NCBI RefSeq assembly: GCF_027257875.1 | Contig: NZ_JAPVQY010000053.1 | Location: 1 to 55,355, forward strand | DNA from: Burkholderia sp. IMCC1007 | Lineage (GTDB): Bacteria; Pseudomonadota; Gammaproteobacteria; Burkholderiales; Burkholderiaceae | Length of the DNA: 55,355 nt | Reading direction: 5' to 3' | Shown here: positions 49,360-55,355 of the stretch, one piece after another | How positions within the stretch are numbered: position 1 is the stretch's first letter | Layout of the letters: every line of letters begins with the position of its first letter | Translations under genes and position numbers: made by a program | The notes under the pieces: model-generated | Database searches by the model: none | Told to the model about the DNA's origin: nothing | What the model saw: the letters and a program-made list of their open reading frames with translations, nothing else

Positions 49360-49575
49360 ATGAGCTATTCGATTCGGCGTTTTGGGGTATGCGCGCTGCT
49401 CGTTGCGACGGTGGCCAGCCTGTCGGCCTGCGATTCGATGACACGACGCCAGCGCGATACGGCAATCGGTGCGGGCGTCGGCGGTGTAGCGGGCGCGGCG
49501 ATCGGCGGCAACGCGCTGTCGACGCTGGGCGGCGCGGCCGCCGGCGGCATCATCGGTAACCAGGTCGGCAAGTAA
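49360..49575 (+). CDS. Small glycine-zipper lipoprotein (OsmB/SlyB-like)
   Basis: 71 aa, start MSYSIRRFGVCALLVATVASLSACDSM at ATG 49360. Lipobox LSAC with the cysteine at residue 24. The rest is a glycine-zipper hairpin (TAIGAGVGGVAGAAIGGNAL...GGAAAGGIIGNQVGK), the two-helix motif of OsmB-type outer-membrane lipoproteins. Probably envelope-stress or osmotic-stress related. A hairpin at 49583-49606 and a true terminator at 49622-49654 follow. Confidence 0.88.
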   Translation: MSYSIRRFGVCALLVATVASLSACDSMTRRQRDTAIGAGVGGVAGAAIGGNALSTLGGAAAGGIIGNQVGK

Positions 49576-49621
49576 GCCGGCCCGCGCCCCGGGGTTCCGG
49601 GGCGCGGTGCGTTTCAACCGG

Positions 49622-49654
49622 ACGGCGTTTCCGCGATGCGGAAGCGCCGTTTTT
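49622..49654 (+). terminator. Rho-independent terminator after the glycine-zipper gene
   Basis: Stem ACGGCGTTTCCGC/GCGGAAGCGCCGT (one T.G pair), 3-nt loop, then TTTT. A second hairpin, CGCGCCCCGG/CCGGGGCGCG (49583-49606), precedes it without a T run. Confidence 0.85.
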
Positions 49655-49792
49655 GCATGGGGCGGCGCCGTCGGGCCGGCGGTGTGGCGAATCCCGTGCG
49701 GAAATGATCCGTTACCGTTTTGCGCACCCTGTCATCGGCGGGCGGCCTAAGCTTAAGCATCAGCCGATTGCCGGCTCCGCCGGAGAGACATC

Positions 49793-50041
49793 ATGACCCG
49801 GACCTTCGTCGCCGCGGCGCTCGCGTGCGCGACACTCGCTGGCTGCTACTACCCGTATGGCTACTATCCGCCCGGCTATTACGCGGCCGCGCCCGTCCAG
49901 CCGGCGCCCGCGTATGTGGACCCCGCCCCCGTGTACTACTATCCGGCACCTGCGTATGCGCCGGCGTGGGGCGGCTATTGGGGCCCGGCGGTGTCGCTGA
50001 ATTTCGGTTTCGGCGGACACGGCGGCTGGCACCATCACTGA
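49793..50041 (+). CDS. Small Tyr/Pro-rich lipoprotein
   Basis: 82 aa, start MTRTFVAAALACATLAGCYYPYGYYPPGYYAAAP at ATG 49793, behind GGAGAGACATC. Lipobox LAGC with cysteine at residue 18. The mature protein is mostly Tyr, Pro, Ala and Gly and ends in WHHH. Unknown function; small envelope lipoproteins of this composition are common in Burkholderia. The rest of the gap to 50174 has no gene. Confidence 0.8.
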   Translation: MTRTFVAAALACATLAGCYYPYGYYPPGYYAAAPVQPAPAYVDPAPVYYYPAPAYAPAWGGYWGPAVSLNFGFGGHGGWHHH

Positions 50042-50173
50042 GCGCTGCTGGCGCGCGCCTGCGCGGCCCACGGCGAGAACTTCCGGTTCTTGCCGTTTCA
50101 TCCGATCGTGAAACGACGGTGCGGTAACGCGGTGTAAGATTCACCACATCCCGCCCCTCGCCCTTCATGATCG

Positions 50174-51100
50174 ATGTCGCCCAAGAACGCCTTTCTGCTC
50201 ACCGTCCTCGCCGCCCTGTGGGGCGCGTCGTTCCTGTTCATCCGGATCGGCGTCGCTGAATTCGGCGTCGCGCCGCTGATGGCGCTGCGCGTGGGCATCG
50301 GCGCGCTGTTCCTCGTCGCCCTCGCGCTGACGCGCTTCAAGCCGGCCGAACTGGTCGCGCGGCTGCGCGAACACGCACTGCCATTGTTCGTCGTCGGCGT
50401 CCTGAACTCGGGCGCGCCGTTCTGCCTGTTCGCCTATGCCGAACTGACGCTGTCCGCCGGCGTGACGTCGGTGATCAACGCGACGGCCCCGCTGTGGGGC
50501 GCGCTCGTCGCGTATGTGTGGCTGAAGGACACGCTGTCGCTGCCGCGCACGCTCGGCCTCGTGATCGGCTTTGCCGGCGTGCTCACGCTCGTGTGGAACC
50601 AGATCGCGGACGCGCACGGCAGTGCCGGCGCCAGCGCAACCGCGCTCGCGGCCGCCGCCGCGCTGGGCGCGACGCTGCTGTACGGAATCGCCGCCAACTA
50701 CACGAAGCGCACGCTCACCGGCGTCGATCCGCTCGTCAACGCAGCCGGCAGCATGATCGGCTCGACCGTCCTGCTGCTGCCGTTCGCGATCGCGACGTGG
50801 CCGGCCGCACCGGTCGGCATGCATGCATGGGGCGCGGTGCTCGCGCTCGGCGTCGCGTGCACGGGCATCGCGTATTTCATCTTCTTCTACCTGATCTCGC
50901 ATATCGGGCCGTCCCGCGCGATTACCGTCACGTTCGTGATTCCCGTGTTCGGCCTGCTGTGGGGCGCGCTGTTCCTCGGCGAGCACGTGTCGATCGTGAT
51001 GATCGAAGGCTGCGCGATCGTGCTCGTCGGCACCGCGCTCGCGACCGGCGTGATCAAGCGGATTCCCGGCCTGCGCACGCGCGGCGGCACAGCGACCTGA
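50174..51100 (+). CDS. EamA/DMT-family transporter
   Basis: 308 aa, start MSPKNAFLLTVLAALWGASFLFIRIGVAEFG at ATG 50174. Ten transmembrane segments in two EamA halves (ELTLSAGVTSVINATAPLWGALVAYVWLKDTLSLPRTLG; SRAITVTFVIPVFGLLWGALFLGEHVSIVMIEG). The conserved Trp-Gly-Ser/Ala-x-F at the start of helix 1 is typical. Probable metabolite or drug exporter; substrate unknown. Usual length, no unusual tail, unlike the DMT protein at 42376. Confidence 0.88.
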   Translation: MSPKNAFLLTVLAALWGASFLFIRIGVAEFGVAPLMALRVGIGALFLVALALTRFKPAELVARLREHALPLFVVGVLNSGAPFCLFAYAELTLSAGVTSVINATAPLWGALVAYVWLKDTLSLPRTLGLVIGFAGVLTLVWNQIADAHGSAGASATALAAAAALGATLLYGIAANYTKRTLTGVDPLVNAAGSMIGSTVLLLPFAIATWPAAPVGMHAWGAVLALGVACTGIAYFIFFYLISHIGPSRAITVTFVIPVFGLLWGALFLGEHVSIVMIEGCAIVLVGTALATGVIKRIPGLRTRGGTAT

Positions 51101-51432
51101 GCCGCGCGAGCGCCGCCGCGCTGTTGCGCGTCGGGTTCCCCGCGGCCGCGCGATCGGTCGCTGGCCACGCACGGTCGCGCGGCGATCCGGTATTCCGGCG
51201 CCCGCTTCGTTCGACGACGTTGCACTCGCGCAATAGCGCGGGCATCGCGCCTGTTTAGCGTTTGCGTCTGGAGTTACCCTGATACGCGAGCCTCCGCGTT
51301 CCCGTTACACTCCGAATACTCATCCGCAGAAGGCGGTTATGATGCACCGCGTTCTTTCGCGTCCACCTGCGCGTGCGACTGCTTCAGCGTGGCGGCACGA
51401 TACCGCCCCTCCGTTCGCCGGGCACGATTGAC
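51101..51432. other. Gap before the EAL gene
   Basis: 332 bp. It contains no ORF of note and no convincing promoter boxes or terminator. Palindromic snippets exist but none long enough to support. Confidence 0.6.
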
Positions 51433-52713
51433 ATGAAGCCCTCTCGCGACCTCTCGCTCGATTCCGTGCTCGAACGCCTCAAGCCAACCCCGAGCGGCTG
51501 GCTCGCCACCTATCGCAACACGACGCTGCGTAGCGTGTTTCAACCGGTGCTGTCGATCACGCACAAGCGCGTGGTCGGTTACGAAGCGCTGCTGCGCGTC
51601 GTGGACGCGGACGGCGCGCTGCTCTCGCCGATCGCGCTGTTCGACAAGACACGCGCCGACGCCGATGCGCTGCTGCTCGACCGGCTCGCCCGCTGTCTGC
51701 ATACGGCCAATTTCGTGTCGCAAGGCATCGGTGACGGCTGGCTGTTTCTGAACGTGACGCCGCGCGTGCTCGATTCGGGCCTCGTGCAGCGCGAATTCGT
51801 CGACGCGCTGTGCCGGCATTTCGCGCTGCCGCCGAATCGCATCGTGCTCGAAGTCATCGAACAGCCGGCCCGCGACGAAGCCGCGCTCGCGCGCACGATC
51901 GACATGATCCAGCATCGCGACTTCCTGATCGCGATCGACGACTTCGGCACCGGATTCTCGAATTTCGACCGCGTGTGGCGCGCACGGCCCGATATCGTCA
52001 AGCTCGACCGGTCGCTCGTCGAGCGTGCGACGTGGTCGGCCGACGATCGCCGCATCATGCATCACCTCGTATCGATGCTCCATCAGGCCGGCGCGATGGT
52101 GCTCGCCGAGGGCGTCGAAAGCGACGACGGACTGCAGGCGTTGATGGAGGCCGACATCGATTTCGTCCAGGGCTTCCAGTTCGGCCAGCCCGATGCGTCG
52201 ATCGCACACGCGAGCGCCGCCGCGCCCGCGATGCTCGACGCCGCGTGGCAACGCTTCATCGCTCACCGGCATACGCCGGTCATCGCCGAGCAACCCGGCT
52301 TCGACGCGATCGAGCGGCTCGTGCTTGCCGGTGCGGCCGCATTCTCGGCGAGCGGCAACCTGAACGATGCCGCGCAGCGCGTATTCGTCGTGCCGGCCGC
52401 GCGGCGCGTGTTCGTCACGGACGAGATCGGCGAGCAGTTCCTGCCGTCGATCGGCGCGCCTTCCGCGAACGGCCATGCGAGCGCGACCCGCCTTTCGCCG
52501 CTGTTTCCGGAAACCCAGAGCAACTGGTCGCGGCGGCCGTACTTCCAGCGCGCGATCGCCGCGCCGGGCCGCGTCGCGCTGATGGGCCCGCACTTCTCGC
52601 TGACGGAAGGCCGCGACTGCTATACGGCGGCGGTCGCGATTCGCGCGCAGAACCGCCTCGTCGTGTTCTGCGTCGATTTCGTGCTCGACAGCGCGGGAAC
52701 CGTGATGCGGTAG
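51433..52713 (+). CDS. EAL-domain c-di-GMP phosphodiesterase with C-terminal YkuI-like sensor
   Basis: 426 aa, start MKPSRDLSLDSVLERLKPTPSGWLATYRN at ATG 51433. The EAL domain covers residues about 25-265: YEALLR (EAL motif), LFLNVTP, IVLEVIEQ, IDDFGTGFSN (DDFGTG), VKLDRSLVE, AEGVESDDG and QGFQFGQP. All metal and catalytic residues appear present, so it is predicted active against cyclic di-GMP. The C-terminal about 150 residues (RYFQRAIAAPGR...GPHFSLTEGRDCYTAAVAI) resemble the PAS/Cache-like EAL-associated domain of YkuI. No GGDEF domain or transmembrane segment. Confidence 0.88.
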   Translation: MKPSRDLSLDSVLERLKPTPSGWLATYRNTTLRSVFQPVLSITHKRVVGYEALLRVVDADGALLSPIALFDKTRADADALLLDRLARCLHTANFVSQGIGDGWLFLNVTPRVLDSGLVQREFVDALCRHFALPPNRIVLEVIEQPARDEAALARTIDMIQHRDFLIAIDDFGTGFSNFDRVWRARPDIVKLDRSLVERATWSADDRRIMHHLVSMLHQAGAMVLAEGVESDDGLQALMEADIDFVQGFQFGQPDASIAHASAAAPAMLDAAWQRFIAHRHTPVIAEQPGFDAIERLVLAGAAAFSASGNLNDAAQRVFVVPAARRVFVTDEIGEQFLPSIGAPSANGHASATRLSPLFPETQSNWSRRPYFQRAIAAPGRVALMGPHFSLTEGRDCYTAAVAIRAQNRLVVFCVDFVLDSAGTVMR

Positions 52714-52760
52714 CGAGGCGCGGCAGCGCGCTGCCGCGTGCCGCGTAGACCGCGCTTTCG

Positions 52761-53165
52761 TCAGTCGACGATCTTCCCTCTTCCCGACTTCACCGCGCTG
52801 CGGCGTGACTTGTGTTCGAGCCGCCGTTCCTTCGATGCGCGCGTCGGCCGCGTCGCGACCCGTGCGCGCGGCGTGAACGCGACGCTGCCGATCAGCGCAT
52901 CGAGCCGCGCGAGCGCCGCGTCGCGGTTTTTCTCCTGCGTACGGTATTCCTGCGACTTGATCACGACGATGCCGTCTCGCGTGATGCGCTGGTCGGACAG
53001 CGCGAGCAGCCGCTCCTTGAGTACGGGCGGCAGCGACGACGCACGGATGTCGAACCGCAGGTGAATCGCGCTCGACACCTTGTTGACGTTCTGCCCGCCG
53101 GCACCCTGCGCGCGCACGGCCGTCCATTCGACTTCGGCCGGATCGAGCGTATAGCGGATCATCAT
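52761..53165 (-). CDS. arfB: ArfB, peptidyl-tRNA hydrolase for stalled ribosomes
   Basis: 134 aa, start MMIRYTLDPAEVEWTAVRAQGAGGQNVNKVSSA at ATG 53165 (or 53162, the second ATG). The catalytic GGQ (GAGGQNVNK, residues about 21-29) is intact, and the C-terminal tail is Arg/Lys-rich (SKERRLEHKSRRSAVKSGRGK) as needed to enter the empty mRNA channel. It rescues stalled ribosomes independently of tmRNA. The start overlaps the recD stop as ATGATGA, so coupled to recD. Gene symbol by family resemblance. Confidence 0.9.
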   Translation of the reverse strand: MMIRYTLDPAEVEWTAVRAQGAGGQNVNKVSSAIHLRFDIRASSLPPVLKERLLALSDQRITRDGIVVIKSQEYRTQEKNRDAALARLDALIGSVAFTPRARVATRPTRASKERRLEHKSRRSAVKSGRGKIVD

Positions 53166-55355
53166 CGCGACATCTCCTTGCGGCGGCGCGCAAGCGCCTC
53201 GTCGACACGCGCCGCGAGCCCGGAATCGCGTTGCGTGCGCGTCGCGACCGCCTGCGCCAGCACGCGCCGCGGGCCGATCACCTGCACGCGCGTGCGTGCG
53301 CGCGTGACGGCCGTATAGACGAGTTCGCGCGTGAGCACGCGACCGAACGACGCCGGCAGCACGAGCGCGGCCTCATCGAATTCCGAACCCTGCGATTTAT
53401 GGACGGTGAGCGCGAATGCCGTTTCGTGCGGCGGCAGCGCGGCAGGCGACACCGCGCGTGCGGTGCCGTCGGCGCGGCGGAACCACACGCGCAGTACGCC
53501 GTGCGCGTCGGGCAACGCGATGCCGATGTCGCCGTTGAACAACCCGAGCGCATAGTCGTTGCGCGTCACCATGATCGGCCGCCCGGTGAACCAATGGGCG
53601 CCGACCGCAAGTGGCACGCGCGCAGCGTGACGCACATGCGCGCCCACGAGCGCATTGACGTGCTCGGCGCCGCGCGAACCGGTGCGCGTCGCGCACAGGA
53701 TGCGGAACCGGTTGAGCGCATCGAACAGCGGCAGCGGATCGGGCGCCGGCGCCGCGAGCGCGACGCGCAATGCATCGAGGTACGCACCGAACCGGCGCGC
53801 GAGCCGCTCGACCGTCGATGGCGCAAGCGTATCGCCCGCGTCGTCGTGGAACGACGCGGCGGCCGTATCGTCCGTCGGCAATGCGTCGAGCGCGGCCTGC
53901 ACGTCGCCGCGGCGGATCGCCACCGACAGCCGGCCGATCGGCGAATCGAGACCGAATCGGTAATTGCGTTCGAGCCACACGACGCAATCCGCAAGCGGCG
54001 CGGGCGCGGGATGTGCGGCCGTGGTTTCGTCGGCTTGCGTGGCGACGAGCGACGCCCGCGCGGCCTGCACGGCATCGCTCGCATCGAGCGGCGCGAGCTC
54101 GATCGCGTCGAGCCATGCGAGTTCGTCGGGCTCGATCCATGCGGGGCTGGCGCCGGCGCCGGTCGTGCCTGCATCCGTCACGGTGCGGGAGCCGCTCGAC
54201 GCAAGGTCCGCAGGCTGCGACGAAGCAGCCCGTTGCGCGGCGTCGGGCGGCGACACCGCCTCGTCCTGCGGTTCGTCGTCGAAGAGCGACGCCTGACGCG
54301 TATCCGGTTTCGCTCGCGACGCCGGCTTGCGCGTCGCCGTAAACGACGCCCGTACGGACGCCTGGACCGGCGCCGCAACTGCAGCGGCAACCGTGCGTGC
54401 AGCCGCTGCCGTTTCGGCAGGCGCGTCGTCCGGCACCGGCAACGCCGCGGCGAAGGCGGCTTCGTCGATGCCGAGCGCCCGCGCGATGCGCGTGCGCGCC
54501 GCCGCGGTAAACGTCGGCCGTGCGCTCAGTTCGGCGAACACCGCGCCGGCCTCGACCGCCGCCAGCTGATCCTTGTCGCCGAGCAGCACGAGCCGCGCGC
54601 CCGGCGCGAGCGCGTCGAGCAGATGCGCGGCGAGCGCGACGTCGATCATCGACGCCTCGTCGACCACGATCAGGTCGTACGGCAGCGGATTGTCGCGATG
54701 ATGGCGGAAGCCCGCGGCCCCGCCGCCGCCCAGCAGGCGATGCAGCGTGTACGACGTGTCGGGCAGGCGCGCGGCGAGTTCGGGCGGCAGGTCGCCTGCC
54801 CGCGCGTGCAGCGCTTCCTGCATCCGCTGCGCGGCCTTGCCGGTGGGCGCCGCCAGCGCGATGCGCAACCCCGGATGCGCGTCGAGCAGGCACGCCAGCA
54901 CGCCCACGACGGTCGTCGTCTTGCCGGTGCCGGGGCCGCCGCTGACGATCGTCACGCGCCCCGTCAGCGCGACGATCGCCGCGACGCGCTGCCAGTCCAC
55001 TTCGCCCGTCGCCGGCCCGAAGTAGCGCGCGAGGCTGTCGCGCAACCGCTCGGGCGACAACGCATCGTCGAGCGCGGCCTCGCCGGCCTGCGCGACGAGC
55101 GCATCGGCGAGCCGCCGCTCGTAGTCGAAATAGCGCGACAGATACAGATGGTCGTGCCGATCGACGATCAGCGGCCGCTCGTCGCCGCGAGCCAGCGTGC
55201 CGAACGCCACCACGCCGCTCGCGGCAAGCGCGGCGCGCACGTCGTCGAGCGGCTCCTCGTAGCGCTGCGCGAGCGCGGCGAGCGACACGCACACGTGGCC
55301 GCCCGCCGTCGCGCGGCTCGTCGCGAACGCGGCACGCGCGGCCCAGCGCGCGGCC
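53162..55355 (-). CDS. recD: RecD, exonuclease V alpha subunit (5' part missing)
   Basis: 731 codons seen; the frame is open to the right edge, so the first residues are missing. Superfamily 1B helicase: Walker A VSGGPGTGKTTT, APTGKAAQRMQEAL (Ia), VVDEASMIDV (Walker B), LLGDKDQLAAVEAGAVFAEL (III), and C-terminal LTVHKSQGSEFDEAALVLPA and VYTAVTRARTRV (V-VI). With RecB and RecC it unwinds DNA ends for repair and recombination. Between motifs III and IV there is a ~170-residue Ala/Ser/Thr/Pro-rich stretch (about 54000-54530) that looks disordered and is not in the E. coli enzyme. Confidence 0.9.
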   Translation of the reverse strand, partial: AARWAARAAFATSRATAGGHVCVSLAALAQRYEEPLDDVRAALAASGVVAFGTLARGDERPLIVDRHDHLYLSRYFDYERRLADALVAQAGEAALDDALSPERLRDSLARYFGPATGEVDWQRVAAIVALTGRVTIVSGGPGTGKTTTVVGVLACLLDAHPGLRIALAAPTGKAAQRMQEALHARAGDLPPELAARLPDTSYTLHRLLGGGGAAGFRHHRDNPLPYDLIVVDEASMIDVALAAHLLDALAPGARLVLLGDKDQLAAVEAGAVFAELSARPTFTAAARTRIARALGIDEAAFAAALPVPDDAPAETAAAARTVAAAVAAPVQASVRASFTATRKPASRAKPDTRQASLFDDEPQDEAVSPPDAAQRAASSQPADLASSGSRTVTDAGTTGAGASPAWIEPDELAWLDAIELAPLDASDAVQAARASLVATQADETTAAHPAPAPLADCVVWLERNYRFGLDSPIGRLSVAIRRGDVQAALDALPTDDTAAASFHDDAGDTLAPSTVERLARRFGAYLDALRVALAAPAPDPLPLFDALNRFRILCATRTGSRGAEHVNALVGAHVRHAARVPLAVGAHWFTGRPIMVTRNDYALGLFNGDIGIALPDAHGVLRVWFRRADGTARAVSPAALPPHETAFALTVHKSQGSEFDEAALVLPASFGRVLTRELVYTAVTRARTRVQVIGPRRVLAQAVATRTQRDSGLAARVDEALARRRKEMSR

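Overview
The window is high-GC (about two thirds G+C by eye), gene-dense proteobacterial chromosome. The gene families, GTG starts, the many divergent LysR regulators, the mdc/mad malonate genes and the overall style suggest a betaproteobacterium, most likely a Burkholderia of the cepacia complex. That assignment is inference: there is no 16S gene here and no search was run. I see no IS element, prophage or CRISPR array. Most of the window is metabolic and transport DNA organised as divergent regulator/operon pairs.

Layout. 0-6.4 kb: malonate uptake and decarboxylation operon (madL-madM-mdcA-mdcC-mdcD-mdcE and the first codons of probable mdcG), divergent from a LysR regulator (mdcR), with a repeated candidate operator. 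6.5-16.8 kb: 3-hydroxyacyl-CoA dehydrogenase-like protein, two Hsp20 chaperones behind a sigma-32-like promoter, zinc-ribbon protein, TerC, NhaR-type regulator, DUF2242 lipoprotein with an 18-bp tandem repeat, catabolic serine/threonine dehydratase with a divergent LysR gene whose 3' end is tandemly duplicated, a candidate small RNA, and an MFS exporter. 17-27 kb: acetylpolyamine amidohydrolase, M20 amidohydrolase and MHS transporter with LysR; porin; NCS1 permease; agmatinase with LysR; these suggest polyamine/agmatine/N-substituted amine catabolism. 28-33 kb: complete branched-chain 2-oxoacid dehydrogenase operon (E1 alpha, E1 beta, E2, E3). 33.6-34.2 kb: flavin reductase-like protein.

34.47-34.81 kb (minus strand) holds the most striking feature: a tRNA-Leu(UAA) gene split in its anticodon (U|AA) by a 253-nt group I self-splicing intron, with a U.G splice-site pair, guide sequence, P4/P7 core, GAAA-capped hairpin and terminal omega-G. 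Exons join to a perfect 87-nt class II tRNA with encoded CCA.

35-41 kb: LacI regulator with a paired operator, then a five-gene import and hydrolysis operon (binding protein, two permeases, ATPase, GpdQ-like phosphodiesterase). 41-44 kb: MFS and DMT exporters. 44.1-44.8 kb: a HigBA-type toxin-antitoxin locus whose toxin is frameshifted while the antitoxin is intact. 44.8-46.7 kb: molybdopterin oxidoreductase with its cytochrome b partner, and a MXKDX-repeat protein. 46.9-49.2 kb: TPP riboswitch and thiC. 49.3-55.4 kb: two small envelope proteins, an EamA transporter, an EAL protein with a YkuI-like sensor tail, arfB, and recD running off the right edge with an unusual low-complexity insertion.
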